A stretch of 64,000 nucleotides of DNA, from the NCBI GenBank assembly GCA_020744225.1, contig JAGMWG010000005.1, positions 1,674,001 through 1,738,000 of the forward strand, written 5' to 3'. The position numbers and the translations under genes were made by a program. The DNA is from Paraphoma chrysanthemicola. Its lineage: Eukaryota; Ascomycota; Dothideomycetes; Pleosporales; Phaeosphaeriaceae. A model generated the notes under the pieces. The model had not been told where the DNA came from. It saw only the letters and a list, made by a program, of their open reading frames with translations, and made no database searches. How positions within the stretch are numbered: the first letter of the stretch is position 1; each line of letters starts with the position of its first letter. Shown here in pieces: positions 1 through 10,989 of the stretch.

Positions 1-1523
1 CTGCCAGCGGGACGCCTGCTGTTTCGGCCTGCTTGAACTGCTTATCTAGTTTAGGCTTCACCTTGTACGAGAATTCTGTCTTGATACCAGCAGCCCAAAG
101 CTCTTGTGCGACTTGCATGCGCTCCGTTAGCATGCCCGTAAATCCCTTGCCACCAATTGCCATGACGAATGCGTCCACGTCCTTAGCACGCTCGTTCGAT
201 TGACCGCGCGCCTTCATGATGCTAATGATGCGATCGATGCCGAACGAAATGCCAACGCAGGGTATCGGCTTTCCGCTGAACATGCCAACCAGTTCGTCGT
301 ACCGTCCACCGGCTGCCACACTGCCCACGCCAATTTCCTGCTGTTTGCCTTTCTTCGTGGGTGCGGAGCCCTCTGTCACAACTTCGTATATGACGCCAGT
401 GTAGTAGTCGAGTCCTCTTGCTAGCGAAAGGTCAAAGGATATGTTTTTCCTCGCACCAAAGGCATCCAGGTACTCAAAGAGTAGTTCCATGTCGCGGACT
501 CCTTTGGCCACGTCTTCATTCTTCGACAGTACCTCGTCGGTCTTGAGGAACTCGATGATGTCGTCGCCGCCTCGTCGCTGTACCCAGCCGCCGATTTTGT
601 CGGCAATGTCTGCTGCGAGTCCCTTGGTCTCCATTTCCTTCTTTACCTCTTCCCATGGCATCTAGGAACAATTAGCATACCGCTCCAAAGCAGGACGTCT
701 CCACGTACCTTGTCTAGTTTGTCCACTGCCGAGCTTATGGGCCTGATCAGGTTCTCAGGTACGCCAGCAGCCTTGAAGATGCCATCTAGAACCTTGCGGT
801 GGTTGATCTTGATTGTGTAGGTATCCCATCCCAACGAATCAAACACATCGGTCGCGATCTTGAGGACTTCGGCGTCGGGAATCATGGCGTCGTAGGAGCC
901 GGCTATATCGATATCGCATTGGTAAAACTCCCTCATGCGTCCCTTTGTCATAGCGGGCTGATCACGGCGGTACACCTTGGCGATCTGGTAGCGCTTGAAA
1001 GTCTGCACACTTGGGTTCATGGCGAGCCAGCGTGCGAGCGGGACCGTCAAGTCGTACCGCAGCGAGCACAGTTCTCCGCCTTGATCTTGCAGGTCGTAGA
1101 TGAGCTTCGAGTCCTCGCCATATTTGCCGCTTAGAATCTCCTTCAGCTCGAAGACGGGTGTGTCGAGGGTCGTGGCGCCGTGGCGTTTGAAGACGCTTGT
1201 AACTTTCTCGAAGAGGCGGTCCCGAGTAGCAGCATCCTCGCCAGTCCCTACGGCTGTTAGCAACACGCCTCATAGATATATGCGCGCGAGGTGTTGCGCA
1301 TAGACGTACAGTCGCGTGTGCCCTTGGGGACTTTCAGGTTGAAGTTTTTGTTGTCCTTGCCCATGTCGTCATCGGCCGAGTTGATAAATTCCTGGTTGTA
1401 GAATTGGCGTACAGGCGTACAACGAACGGGCACTTGTATATGTGTGAACCTAGGTCGGCCTGGTGTTCGGGCGAGGTATTGAACGAGCGCGGGGCGGGCC
1501 AAGTGGGGTGCAAAGAGGCGCAT
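1..1523 (-). CDS. HTS1: Histidyl-tRNA synthetase, cytosolic/mitochondrial (partial, C-terminus beyond left edge)
   Basis: Charges tRNA-His in cytosol and mitochondria. Exons: 1523-1310, 1247-709, 661 to the left edge; introns 1309-1248 and 708-662 are GTACGT...TAG. Visible class II features are the motif 2 region REFYQCDIDIAG, the HisRS block QGGELCSLRYDLTVP and the signature AAGGRYDELVGMF followed by SFGIDRI. The C-terminal anticodon-binding domain runs off the window. Two in-frame ATGs matter. The one at 1523 gives a 53-residue N-terminal extension that is Arg-rich and almost free of acidic residues until its end, like a mitochondrial presequence. The one at 1364 starts MGKDNKNFNLKVPKG, the usual cytosolic start. 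A further ATG at 1577 is in frame but its extension contains acidic residues, so I prefer 1523. Dual targeting from one gene is known for yeast HTS1; here it is inferred from the two starts. Confidence 0.93.
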
Positions 1524-1703
1524 GGGTAGTGACTCAAAAACGGCACGAGCACACACACAGTCAAAGAGAAGGTGCACTTCGGGAATTCTTCGGTCCGTGC
1601 GCGTAAATATAGGAATCCTTATATCGATGCCAGAGCTGATCAGATTGCAATATGGGTATCTCGAAAGTTTAGGAAATTCTCTCGTAAAGCACCGCCACCT
1701 TCC

Positions 1704-3122
1704 CTACCAACGACTTCTGCACTCGAGGAGGTCGCGCTGTCCAAAACACTCTGCCACAATGGTCAAAATCATGTCGATCGTGACTCTGGTGTTGACGTCC
1801 GCCCAGTCCTCTTCCGCGCTATTAGGGATGGCATGACCATCTCTTCTGCCGACCGACTTGACACCTGCTCCGGTTGGTTTGCGGCTCTTGGGAGTCGGAG
1901 CTTTAGCATGCACCAGGCGATCTCCCAGTTGCGCTAGCAAGCGTTCTCGTGCTAGCTCAAGAGGATCACGCTCCGGGCTATCAGACGGCTCGTCCTCATC
2001 TTCAGACATCGACATTGATGCGTCAGACTCATCGGCATCATCTTGGGAGACGCTCTTGACTCTGCTCTCACCCTGGCCGGGAGTTGATCGAGACGGTACC
2101 TCTGACTCATTCGCAGCTGATTGATCCCGGGTAGCATGACCATCCTCCTTCAGCACTTCCTTCGTCGATGCTTCCTTCAGCCTATTTCTCATGGCGCCCG
2201 CCTGCTGGCCCAATTCTCGTAGCCGGCTGATTTTGTCATTGTCCAAAGTGCCAACATCGTGAACAGCTCCGAGTAGAGACCAGATCCAACAGCTCTGTTT
2301 GTCGGAAATAGCTTCAGCGTCGGCGAGCAGATCATTGTAATACTCCAACCCTCGATACACAGTCCTGACGTGCGTTCGCGCAAGCCGGCGGGGATTTGGC
2401 GGCGCCCGGTCAATCATCTTTGACCAAGCATTCTCACCCTGCGCATAGTATGGTTGTGCGTTGGTGAAGTCGTGCTCGGATGCGGAGTCATTGTGCGGCC
2501 CGTCGATTGTTGCGAGCATCGTGCGCATGCGCCGGAAGCGCCTGAGAAGACGATGATGGTATTCGTCCTGTGGAACAAGATCATCCGCATGCTCTTCAGA
2601 GCTTTGTTGACCTTCAGCATCGATTGCGATCCATGTGCCTTCCTCAAAGTGGACGTGCTCGTCGTAGTCCTCGGATTGGCGCTTGATGGTAGTACTGCCA
2701 CCAAGAAGATTTGGGATAGCCGAAGCTTCTGACCTTACATGCATGATTAGCTTTGACCAAGAGGTAGTTCTCGCCCGGGGGGTTGCTACTTACCTCACAC
2801 TGCGGAGATAGGCCATAGCGTCATTGGTACTGTCGTCTGAAGCGAAGTCCTCGTCGTCCAAGCCAGGCAGCGTTGTTCGCATACCACAGGGGTCTGTCTG
2901 CGATGTGTCTTGCTCTTGTCTTTTCCGCTTGGACGTGGAACCACCATCGGTGGGCTCGCGCTTTCGTTTGAATTGCGACGTTGACTCGGGAGTTTGGACT
3001 GGCAGCGCGTCCTCAAGCGGCGGGACAGGCGCGGTAACTGTGAGGTAATCTTGGGGTCGTTGGAGCTTATTGTAGCTACCGCCATCTTTCGTGACAGCCA
3101 GATTGACCCCAGGCCCAGCCAT
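1704..3122 (-). CDS. Gemin2/SIP1-like SMN complex protein (snRNP assembly)
   Basis: Two exons, 3122-2794 and 2733-1704 (intron 2793-2734, GTAAGT...AAG), 452 residues. The N-terminal third is basic and low complexity, with a nuclear-localisation-like KRKRE/KRKRQ region. The centre holds RTVYRGLEYYNDLL and then W-x-W-SLLGAVHDVG...SRLRELGQQAGAMRNRL. The last residues, MILTIVAECFGQRDLLE, match the Gemin2 ending (human ...RYFDQRDLADEPS, from memory). An acidic Ser-rich insert (DDADESDASMSMSEDEDE) interrupts the domain. Gemin2 cradles the Sm protein pentamer during snRNP assembly in the cytoplasm; that role is inferred from family membership. An upstream in-frame ATG at 3203 exists, but MAGPGVNLAV at 3122 is the more likely start. 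Fungal members diverge strongly, so the family call is moderate to good. Confidence 0.72.
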
Positions 3123-3440
3123 GGTGTTATGTTGATTGTGTGTGGTTTCGTGGAGACGAGTTGGAGATGTATTTGCGGAGAGCTTCGGGGGTCCGCTTGC
3201 CAAGAATTAATGTCACTCACACAAACGCTCTAGGTTCCGCCTGCAGAGTCTGAGAGCTCCCGCGAAGGAAAGATCATGTAAATGATACACTGATATACAT
3301 TGCAAATTAAACACGAAACTACGCTTTAGAAAAAACGCGAAACCAGCAAATGCGTTCTGTCTAGACAAACTCGGGTATCTAGCCTGCTACGACTCATGGC
3401 AAGTCATATTCCTTGAGATCTACCACTGCTCACATCCTCT
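3123..3440. other. Intergenic, nothing recognised
   Basis: Gap of 318 bp between the Gemin2-like start and the phosphotransferase stop. It should hold the promoter of the first and the 3' end of the second; no specific site is identified. Confidence 0.5.
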
Positions 3441-4943
3441 TCATCGCTCCTTCTTCTCCTCCGCTTCAGGCTTGTGCGGGTACTTGATCGTGAGACACCA
3501 GATGTCCAAGTAGTCGCAGATTGTCCAGATGACATCCACAATGAAGCTGCCGTGCACACCGACGGCCAGACCCAGGCACATGAAGACAAAGGCGACCTGG
3601 TAAACGTCGTTACCGAGAGCACTAGGCCAGCCAACGCCGATATGGCTCTGTAGCCACGGGCCAAGTGAGTCGATGACTCCGTAGATGAGCGGGTAGATTA
3701 GCACGTTGCCTCGCGGGAAGCGAGATTTCGTCAGGTGCGAAATGATCATTCGGCCGACAGAGTAGGCGTTGATGAGTCCAGCGTAGAAGACGAATGGAAC
3801 CAGATGGTGGTTTAGGATGATCGGCTGCAGGTAGAGATACGCAGGGATGAGAACCCATGGGGCTGCGAATGTGAGGAGACCGAGCAGCGCAACACGAGAC
3901 TTCTGGCCACGTTCGCGTCGCGCCTTCATGACATTTTGAGCGCTACGAGGTCTTAGCAAGGTCCTCCACGCAATTAGGTTGATAGACTTACCTTGAGACA
4001 GTGTTGTAGACGAGGACAACGCCGCCGTAGACCATGTACCACTCATTCCACGCAAGGTTGTAAATAGCTGATGGAATGAATTTGGGCTGCTGCAGCCCAA
4101 GGCTAGGAAGCATGGCTTGTTGCCAGAAGCTGCCTCCGCCCACAAAGGCAGTCAGGCCATACACGATGCAGAGCGTAACAATGCCTTCCACAGGACCAGA
4201 GATGACGCCCAGAGTCAGGACGTGCGTGTGGTATTCATCCCATGTCTGGACATAGAAAGTCAGGGATGCTGTCTATTGTTAGCACTCGTCATAACTTCTT
4301 AGAATTGCCGCATCGCCCCATGACGTACAAGCGAACAGCGTGAGCATCGTCATCCACCCCTGTCCGAAGTTCATGGTCGCCGAGAACAGCAGAACCTCCA
4401 GAGTCGTATTGATCGCATCAACTCCATGATCGAATAGCTCGCCAAGTGGACCGCTTTGATGTGTTCGGCGAGCCTGGCTTCCATCGACCGCATCGAAAGT
4501 TTGATACAAGAAAAGTCCGATAGCCCAGCTAGCGTAGACCCAGGGCGGGCAATCTTGATCCAGTGTGGGCGTGTACCATAGTAAAGTGAGGAAGTTTGCC
4601 ACGACAAATCCAAATCCAGATAGAGTGATCTGTCAAGCGAGTTAGTGACAAGGCAAGGGGTGCCAAAGAAATGCCCAGGCCAATGGCATATTGTCCTGGG
4701 AACGCGACCGGAGGGCCTGAAGGTGGGTGAGGACGTACTAGATTTGGCCTAAAGGAGGACTGTCTTAGCAGAGTTGACCCAAAGTAACGAAAGCACAACT
4801 TACGCCATCCACATAGGGAAGCAGTTGATCACAACGTGCGTGTAAAATGGTTTGAGAACATAGCGCGAAAGCAGGCTATGATCTACACCAGAATATTTGT
4901 ATTCATTAAGCTTCGGAAGCTTATCTTGTCGAATGTACACCAT
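3441..4943 (-). CDS. EPT1: Choline/ethanolaminephosphotransferase (CDP-alcohol phosphatidyltransferase)
   Basis: Last step of the Kennedy pathway: transfers phosphocholine or phosphoethanolamine from the CDP-alcohol to diacylglycerol in ER/Golgi membranes. Five exons: 4943-4804, 4748-4739, 4629-4329, 4268-3992, 3942-3441; total 1230 nt, 409 residues, the usual family length. The full catalytic signature DGx2ARx8Gx3Dx3D is intact, with D99, G100, A103, R104, G113, D117 and D121. Several hydrophobic segments follow, as expected for a polytopic enzyme. Exon 2 is only 10 nt (GCCAAATCTA) and supplies the end of the conserved MAPNL motif before ITLSGF; without it the frame and the motif are lost. 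The C-terminus is Lys/Glu-rich and cytosolic-looking. The sequence does not decide between choline and ethanolamine preference, so the symbol is provisional. Confidence 0.92.
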
Positions 4944-5948
4944 GTTTGCGACTCGATGGTGGAAGCCTTGAACACGGTTGAGTTCTTGGTGTCGAAGTGT
5001 TGTGTTGGAAAACACCGGATTATTAGAATGGTTGTGGCCCCAGCTTGTGATCGCGCCGATGACGTGGGGGCCCCGCCTGACAGCGAAACCATGGAACTAA
5101 CTCCTGTCACGTCGCAAAATGTGCTAGACTTTGCAATGGGTGGAATAAAACAAGGTGACAGCATTTATACATACAGAGTTGGTATTGAATAGCGCTATGT
5201 TTACGCACCCATGACGAGTCCGTTTCTTGTTCAACTGCATCAGTCGCTCGCTAATAGTAGACGTCTGCATGGCTCGAGGAGCAGCACTTCAATCGACCAT
5301 CCGTCTGTTCCACGTCTCTAATCTGGAAATCTTCGGACCCTGCATTAATCTTATCTGGACTCCTAATTTATTTTGCGCTCAAATCATACTGATATATAGT
5401 GCAATCTTGATACTTCCGCACTAGTGAGGTCGTCTCGATTTCGTTCACGCGTACTCCAACAGACTTGGCAAGGGCATAAGATACACATCATTTGGGCCAT
5501 CTTCGATCTGCCACCCTTTTATCCTTAAGCGAAGCAGAGTCGGCGCTGACCGCTGTTGTCGTGGGAACTTCGCTTCTCTTCTCGTACCGTTGTGGTCAGA
5601 TCTAACAGATTGGTGGTGCATAAGCAGAGCGAAGTTCGGCAAAGCCATGAGCGACGTACCTACCTCCACACGTGCTGGGCGCATACTAGAACTGTACTGA
5701 TAATAACACGTTCAAAGAATGAAGCTGTTTCCTCGAAACATGACACTCCGGATCTGTAGTCTTCTCCTGAGGCCGCCCGCAATCGGGCTTTCCATCTACT
5801 GCTCAACAATAAGAGTCTATAACGTGCTTATGCTCTCGAGCCTGATCCTTCTGCCCATACATCTCTTTCGCAGCAGCCGGAACCCTACACTCTGCATCTG
5901 CTACACCTTCTTCCTCAGCCCGTTTGCTCGTCCCCTTCCAGCGCACAA
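4944..5948. other. Intergenic, about 1 kb, nothing recognised
   Basis: Upstream region of the phosphotransferase and downstream of the first HET gene. Only short unconvincing frames are present; no tRNA or repeat is seen. Confidence 0.5.
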
Positions 5949-8552
5949 TCACCCCAGGATAAATTCCTTCCACACCAGCCCAGGTTGTGGCAGGTAATTG
6001 ACCGTCTCCTTCCAAACACGGCCCACACCAATTCTTTCCGCAATCATGCCGTGCCACTCAACCAACATGACATTCAGGTTGCCGTCCACGACCCTTCGGC
6101 CGCTCTCGCGTACCGTCTTGCGGTCTTTGTGATCGACGTACGAAGACGAGCCTTTTGCCCAATTCGACTCGGAGAGCACAACGACTTCATATCTTCCTTG
6201 GATTTGCTTCGAATCAATGTGTGTATCGAGGCTTTGAATCTCGCCGCAACGAACGCCATCGACGTCGAAAAACGTCAGGTCGGGGACGCTGATCTTGTTT
6301 GTGCTCCGCGTCGCGGTACAGGTGAACGTCACAGGCAAACTGAAAGACCAGAACTGCAAGAAGGCTTTGTTTTTAGCGATGCTGGGGCTGAAGTGTGCGT
6401 TGACGTCGAGGTCGACAGCCGTTGCCTCGATCTTGCGGTCGTGCTTGAAAACGTGCCAATGCACCATCAGGGCGAATGTGCAATCGTTCCAGTCTTCAAG
6501 GTCGGTGATTTGGCTCGCTTTTTCTCGGCTTATGGACCACTGCCACGATTTGCCCCGAGGAACATTGACTATCGATGTGGCTTCTATGCCGCGGTAGTGC
6601 CAGACAATCCATGATTGCTCATCGATCCACTCGAAGAGGCTGCCATCTGTGATCCAGTTCGGGAGACCGGTCCAGGCACACCAGGTCCAACTGGGAAAGG
6701 TTCGTCTTCTCGAGCCGTGCGTCTCGAACAGGATAGCCCAATCTAGTAGTCCAACTATGGTGCCTTGCACCATCTCTGACTGAGCCAAGGTTGCGAAGTC
6801 GCGCAGGACGCCCTGGAAAGCATTGAGTACGTCGTCATCGTAGGTCAGCTTTCGTTCCAGAAACTCTCGTATAGTCAACATCAAGATGTCGCCCAGATCT
6901 CGACGCAGATCACGTTGGAGCATATAGCGGCGGTATGGCCGCAATTCATAGTCTAGACAAAGGTAACTGAAGTCGACGTCGTTGAGCCTGTGCCATTTTG
7001 GGACAAGGTCCTCACTGATGATATCTTCTCTGAATGTTGCATATCGACAGGAAAAGACGACCTGCGACTCGAGGAATATCAGGCACCTTGAGCTGAGGAA
7101 CCACTCTTGGTAGCTACTTCAACATTAGCGAATGCGACATGACAGATTCAGAGGCTTCATACGTCCAGCCTCTAGTCACCCAAGGCGAGGTCTTGAGTTG
7201 AACTTCAACATCGTCGACAAGAATGAAATCTCGCGAGCTACCGCCTTCGAAACGTCGCTGTGGTCGGCGTCTTGATCCTTGTCCCACCCCTGGGAGCCCT
7301 GAGCCGGCATTATCGCCCGAGGCCGCAATTATGCTGAAGTATGAAGCGGAGTAGATTGTATCCATGGAGTTTATGTGGACTTCTTTGCTTTCCGGGTCAT
7401 CTTGAACGATGCTGATCACTTTATCAGCCTTAAAGTGTATGCTTGTTCAGAGAGGAAGTTGCGCTCACCATAAGCTATCAATCCAGAGATATTTGTGTCC
7501 GATAGCCTTGACAACAGTGATTGAATCCTGTATAGTTTTTGGTAATTGATTCCAGACGTTATCCAAGCTACCAGACGCAAGGAGGTCATTGACGTTTGAT
7601 TTCAGGGTCAGGAAGGAATTCTCGCCATTTGCACCCCAGACATAGCTCAAGGTGATGTATGTTGAAGGCTCCGTCAGCTTCTCCAGACACATCTTGTCTA
7701 CATCGATAACCATGAAAAATGGTGATGGAACCTCATTCTTCAACTGTCCAGTCATTTCATCGCACCTGTCGTTGTGGCGCTCGGTACAGCATGTCAGCCA
7801 TTGCCGAACCATACTGAAATCAACTCGTGACCCGACCTGCCGGGCCATCATATGCTTCGAGACGTCTTCCTCTCGAGCCACTGGGCAAATTAGACTGCGG
7901 ACGAGATCTTTATTCCAGCTCGCTTTGTAACTCCATTCGCCAGTTTCCTTGCGGGGTTCACAGATTGCTAGAGATACAACCTGCAGATACCTCACAAATT
8001 TGCCATTCCTCTCCGCGTGTATACTGAACTGGTTGGAAACGTATCGCCAGACCAAACGATATGGATGCTGTGGCAGCAGTTCTTCTTTGGCCTTTCGGTA
8101 CTGCTCGTACAGGGCGGAGGAAATGAGTTGACAAAACGCGCAATCTATCCCTTTCAAGAGATCCTCGATATAACCCTCTGCAACCAAAAAGTCTTCGCTC
8201 TGCTGGATCACATTATGCCATAGGAGACCGTACTTCGAGACTAACTGTTCAGGAAGTTGGTGTCGAAAGTCGTGGCTTCCAATGTTTAGCCCGATGCATC
8301 GGGAGCATAGGGTGCTCGAGACAACATTGTTGATACCTGCCGGTCTGTTCAGCGAGGCTGCCTCTCTGAGCAGTTGGACCCAGGCAAAGCCCTTCCTACT
8401 GTTGAATGGCAATTAGGTCGACACAAACAAAGATAGGTGAGGACAGGCTGAACTCACTAATTGTAAAGATCTCTACAGATATCCTTAGGGCGACTCTTCC
8501 AGACAGAGAATGTCTTCCAATGCGTTAAGCCTTCTTCGTTGACTGTGTTCAT
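5949..8552 (-). CDS. HET-domain protein (heterokaryon incompatibility type)
   Basis: Four exons: 8552-8458, 8398-7469, 7411-7163, 7113-5949; 2439 nt, 812 residues. Introns are GTGAGT...CAG, GTGAGC...CAG and GTATGA...TAG. The first exon (MNTVNEEGLTHW) was found by splicing into RKGFAWVQLL. The HET domain spans about residues 279-425: YITLSYVWG, then LPKTIQDSITVVKAIG, YLWIDSLCIVQDD, IYSASYFSIIAASG, GLPG and RGWTYQEWFLS. All core blocks are intact. The C-terminal 380 residues have no motif I recognise but are rich in Trp and Asp. HET proteins can trigger cell death after fusion of incompatible hyphae; whether this one acts in allorecognition cannot be told from one strain. No stop or frameshift is seen. 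Confidence 0.9.
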
Positions 8553-9276
8553 GTTAGGGTGGGCCGGCTGTGCTCTTGCTTGATCAAAATCGCGAAGCCG
8601 GGAAAGACGAGAGCTTATCATACGCATAAACAAGATGAAACAGGTACATGGTGCCTATGAAACAAGTAAGGCTGTTTTCTCAGGCTGATGGAGCGTAAAG
8701 GAGGACCAGGGCAAGCGAAGTGTGTGTTCAGCTGAGACTATCAGGCTAGAGACGGTTAGCGCACAAATGACGCCTGTTGTTACCAAACCGGAAAGCGCCG
8801 CCATCTTCGGCGGCATACACCTGGACAATTGCGAGATGTGGTAGAATCTACCGCACTAATATCTTCTGCGCTGGCAGGTCTCTCAAGTATCATGTCTGCC
8901 GCTGACGTCTCTTGGTCCTGGACAGCTGAACGATTGCCGATTCTGCACACGAGCTTCGGATCGACGTTTATCTCAGACTTGAGCGCATGTAGCATCAGAT
9001 CTGTGGAATGAATCCCATCGGTAAATGCATCTTGAGGTCATGCTATTGCTGTGTATAATAAGTGCTATCTCATAGAAAGCAAGAATTCCCTCGTCCCAGG
9101 GCTTCCATGTAAGTTACATCTCTTCCAGGACACCAGATAGAAAGGAAGGCAGGGTATCCTTTCTAATCCAGAGTTGTCGCGCCCACCTGCATCAAATTTA
9201 CACATCGACTTTATTGTAGATGCCTGCAAACCCTGCAAGTGGTGTTCGAAGCCTACCATGCACGGCTACGTGACGC
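8553..9276. other. Intergenic, nothing recognised
   Basis: Lies between the HET gene start and the NIPSNAP stop. No coherent exon, repeat or RNA gene is visible. Confidence 0.5.
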
Positions 9277-10461
9277 TCAAGCGACAGTGCTCCATGAGCA
9301 AGGAATCAAAATCCTGCTCTTCATGGTCTGAATGAGAGGCACAGTCTTGTGCACCGTCTCACCCCAGCCCTCGACACTCCAGCTCTGTTCGCGGCGAACC
9401 TTGCGCTCCTCCAGATTCGCGAACTGCCATAGATGATGGACTGTGTTCAGGTCGCCAATTTGAACGAACCATGCGCCCACGCCCTCCATGACCTCTCGAC
9501 GAGCCTTGAGACCACGACGCCAATGAGTTTCCCACTCAAGCAGATTACCAGGGTGAAGCGTGTACGAGCGAAGCTCGAAGAGGCCACCCAGCTGGCGCGG
9601 CGGAGTTGTAGGCCAGAAGGAGAATTCCTGCATGAGTGACGAGTTCTTGGAAGTGATCAATTTCTTCAGTTTCGCATCGAACTCGGGGAACTCGGGGTGA
9701 TTCTGAATGTTGTGGAGCGATTGGTGGTAGCCCTCGTACCGTTGGTACTCCCAGATGTGCACTATTAGAAGAATTTGTCAGTCTCGCAATGATCAGGATG
9801 AATAGCTGTGGTAGAGCGCTTACCGAACGTATTGCAGTCGCCAACCTCAGTTCTCCAGCTGCCCACCAGATGTACCTTGTTCTCAGGTATGCCGGCCATC
9901 TTGGGGTACCAGTTTCCTACGAGTTCTGCATATTCGTCCGCCTTATCTGGCTTGACCTCGTGGAAGACGATCGAATGAACGTACTTGCCGCGGGCTAAGA
10001 CCTGGGAGAAGCTGCGCTCGATGTCCTTGTCCAGCTCACGACCCTCAGGCGTGCCGTATATGAGTGACGAGAGTGCTCCGCCCTTCTTCTTTCCGCCTTC
10101 TTGCTCTCGAATGCGTGCTTCTTCTGTATATGTTAGCGATCTATCTGCAGAGCGTTGCTAGCATAGCATGCGCCGGTGAGCTAAGCAATGCACACGCTGA
10201 AGCGGCAGACACACTCTCTTGTTGCTCCCTCTGCTTCTGTGCAGTCACCAGGCCCTCACGGAACTCTTGTTGTTTCTTGTTGAAGCTCGCAGCATCTTCG
10301 GGCGTGATATCGGCGAGAGCGGGGGCTCGAGTAGGGTACTGTGCAGCTGCGACCGCCGAGAAAGACCGCGAATTGAGGGCAAGGACTCGTGGGACAGTCG
10401 CATTGCTGTGCGCCTGAGAGAGGGCACGACGCGCAATCATTGTGGCCATAGCGAAGGGCAT
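9277..10461 (-). CDS. NIPSNAP family mitochondrial protein
   Basis: Three exons: 10461-10215, 10123-9824, 9761-9277 (introns GTGTGT...CAG and GTAAGC...TAG); 343 residues. The N-terminus MPFAMATMIARRALSQ, with Arg/Ser/Ala and no acidic residues in the first 40 or so, looks like a mitochondrial presequence. It is followed by a Lys/Gln-rich helix and GGALSSLIYGT. Two ferredoxin-like NIPSNAP halves follow. The first has KYVHSIVFHEVKP, KVHLVGSWRTEVGD and VHIWEYQRYEGY. The second has GGLFELRSYTLHPGNLLEWE and ends near HLWQFANLEERK. In animals NIPSNAPs act as mitochondrial matrix/outer-face signals in mitophagy; in fungi the role is not settled. The start at 10461 is supported by the presequence; a second Met lies five codons in. 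Confidence 0.9.
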
Positions 10462-10989
10462 GGGAATGTGTCCGTGGAGGTTGGTGGGAGGTGGTGTATG
10501 TGGACGGCCTGCGTCGATCGAGGCACGCTGGTGATGTCAATGCTCAACCTCGCTAAAGCCTAAAGCGTAGATTTTTAGCAGTTTTGAGTGTCCACAATGG
10601 AAAAGCAAAAAGGAAAAGCTGTTAATTAGCCACTTTGATGTCGAAAGCGCGTGCTGCAACTAAGCATATGTGCTTCGAGCGTGGGTCGGTAGCTTCCCCT
10701 CACTGTCCGTCTCGGCCGGGAAGCTCTCCCTGTCAAGATGCTAGCGTGCCTGCCTGCCCCAGTCCATGTGGGCCAGGTAAGAACTGGGGAAGCGGCAGGC
10801 TAACGACCTTGGGAACGCTACCATGATTCATGTCACGAATTATTGTCACCGCAATGCGAAAACATGAGAACCAATTCAAGTCATGCGACTTCCATGCTCA
10901 ACCTTCAAATAGTGGCATTATTTGCATCTTGTCTCTGTAGTCTCGCTGCGACACTTTCCGCATATTTCCACGGAGAGTAAAGTCATGCC
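10462..10989. other. Intergenic, nothing recognised
   Basis: NIPSNAP promoter side and 3' flank of the DHCR24-like gene. A short purine-rich run (AATGGAAAAGCAAAAAGG) near 10598 is the only compositional feature. Confidence 0.4.
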
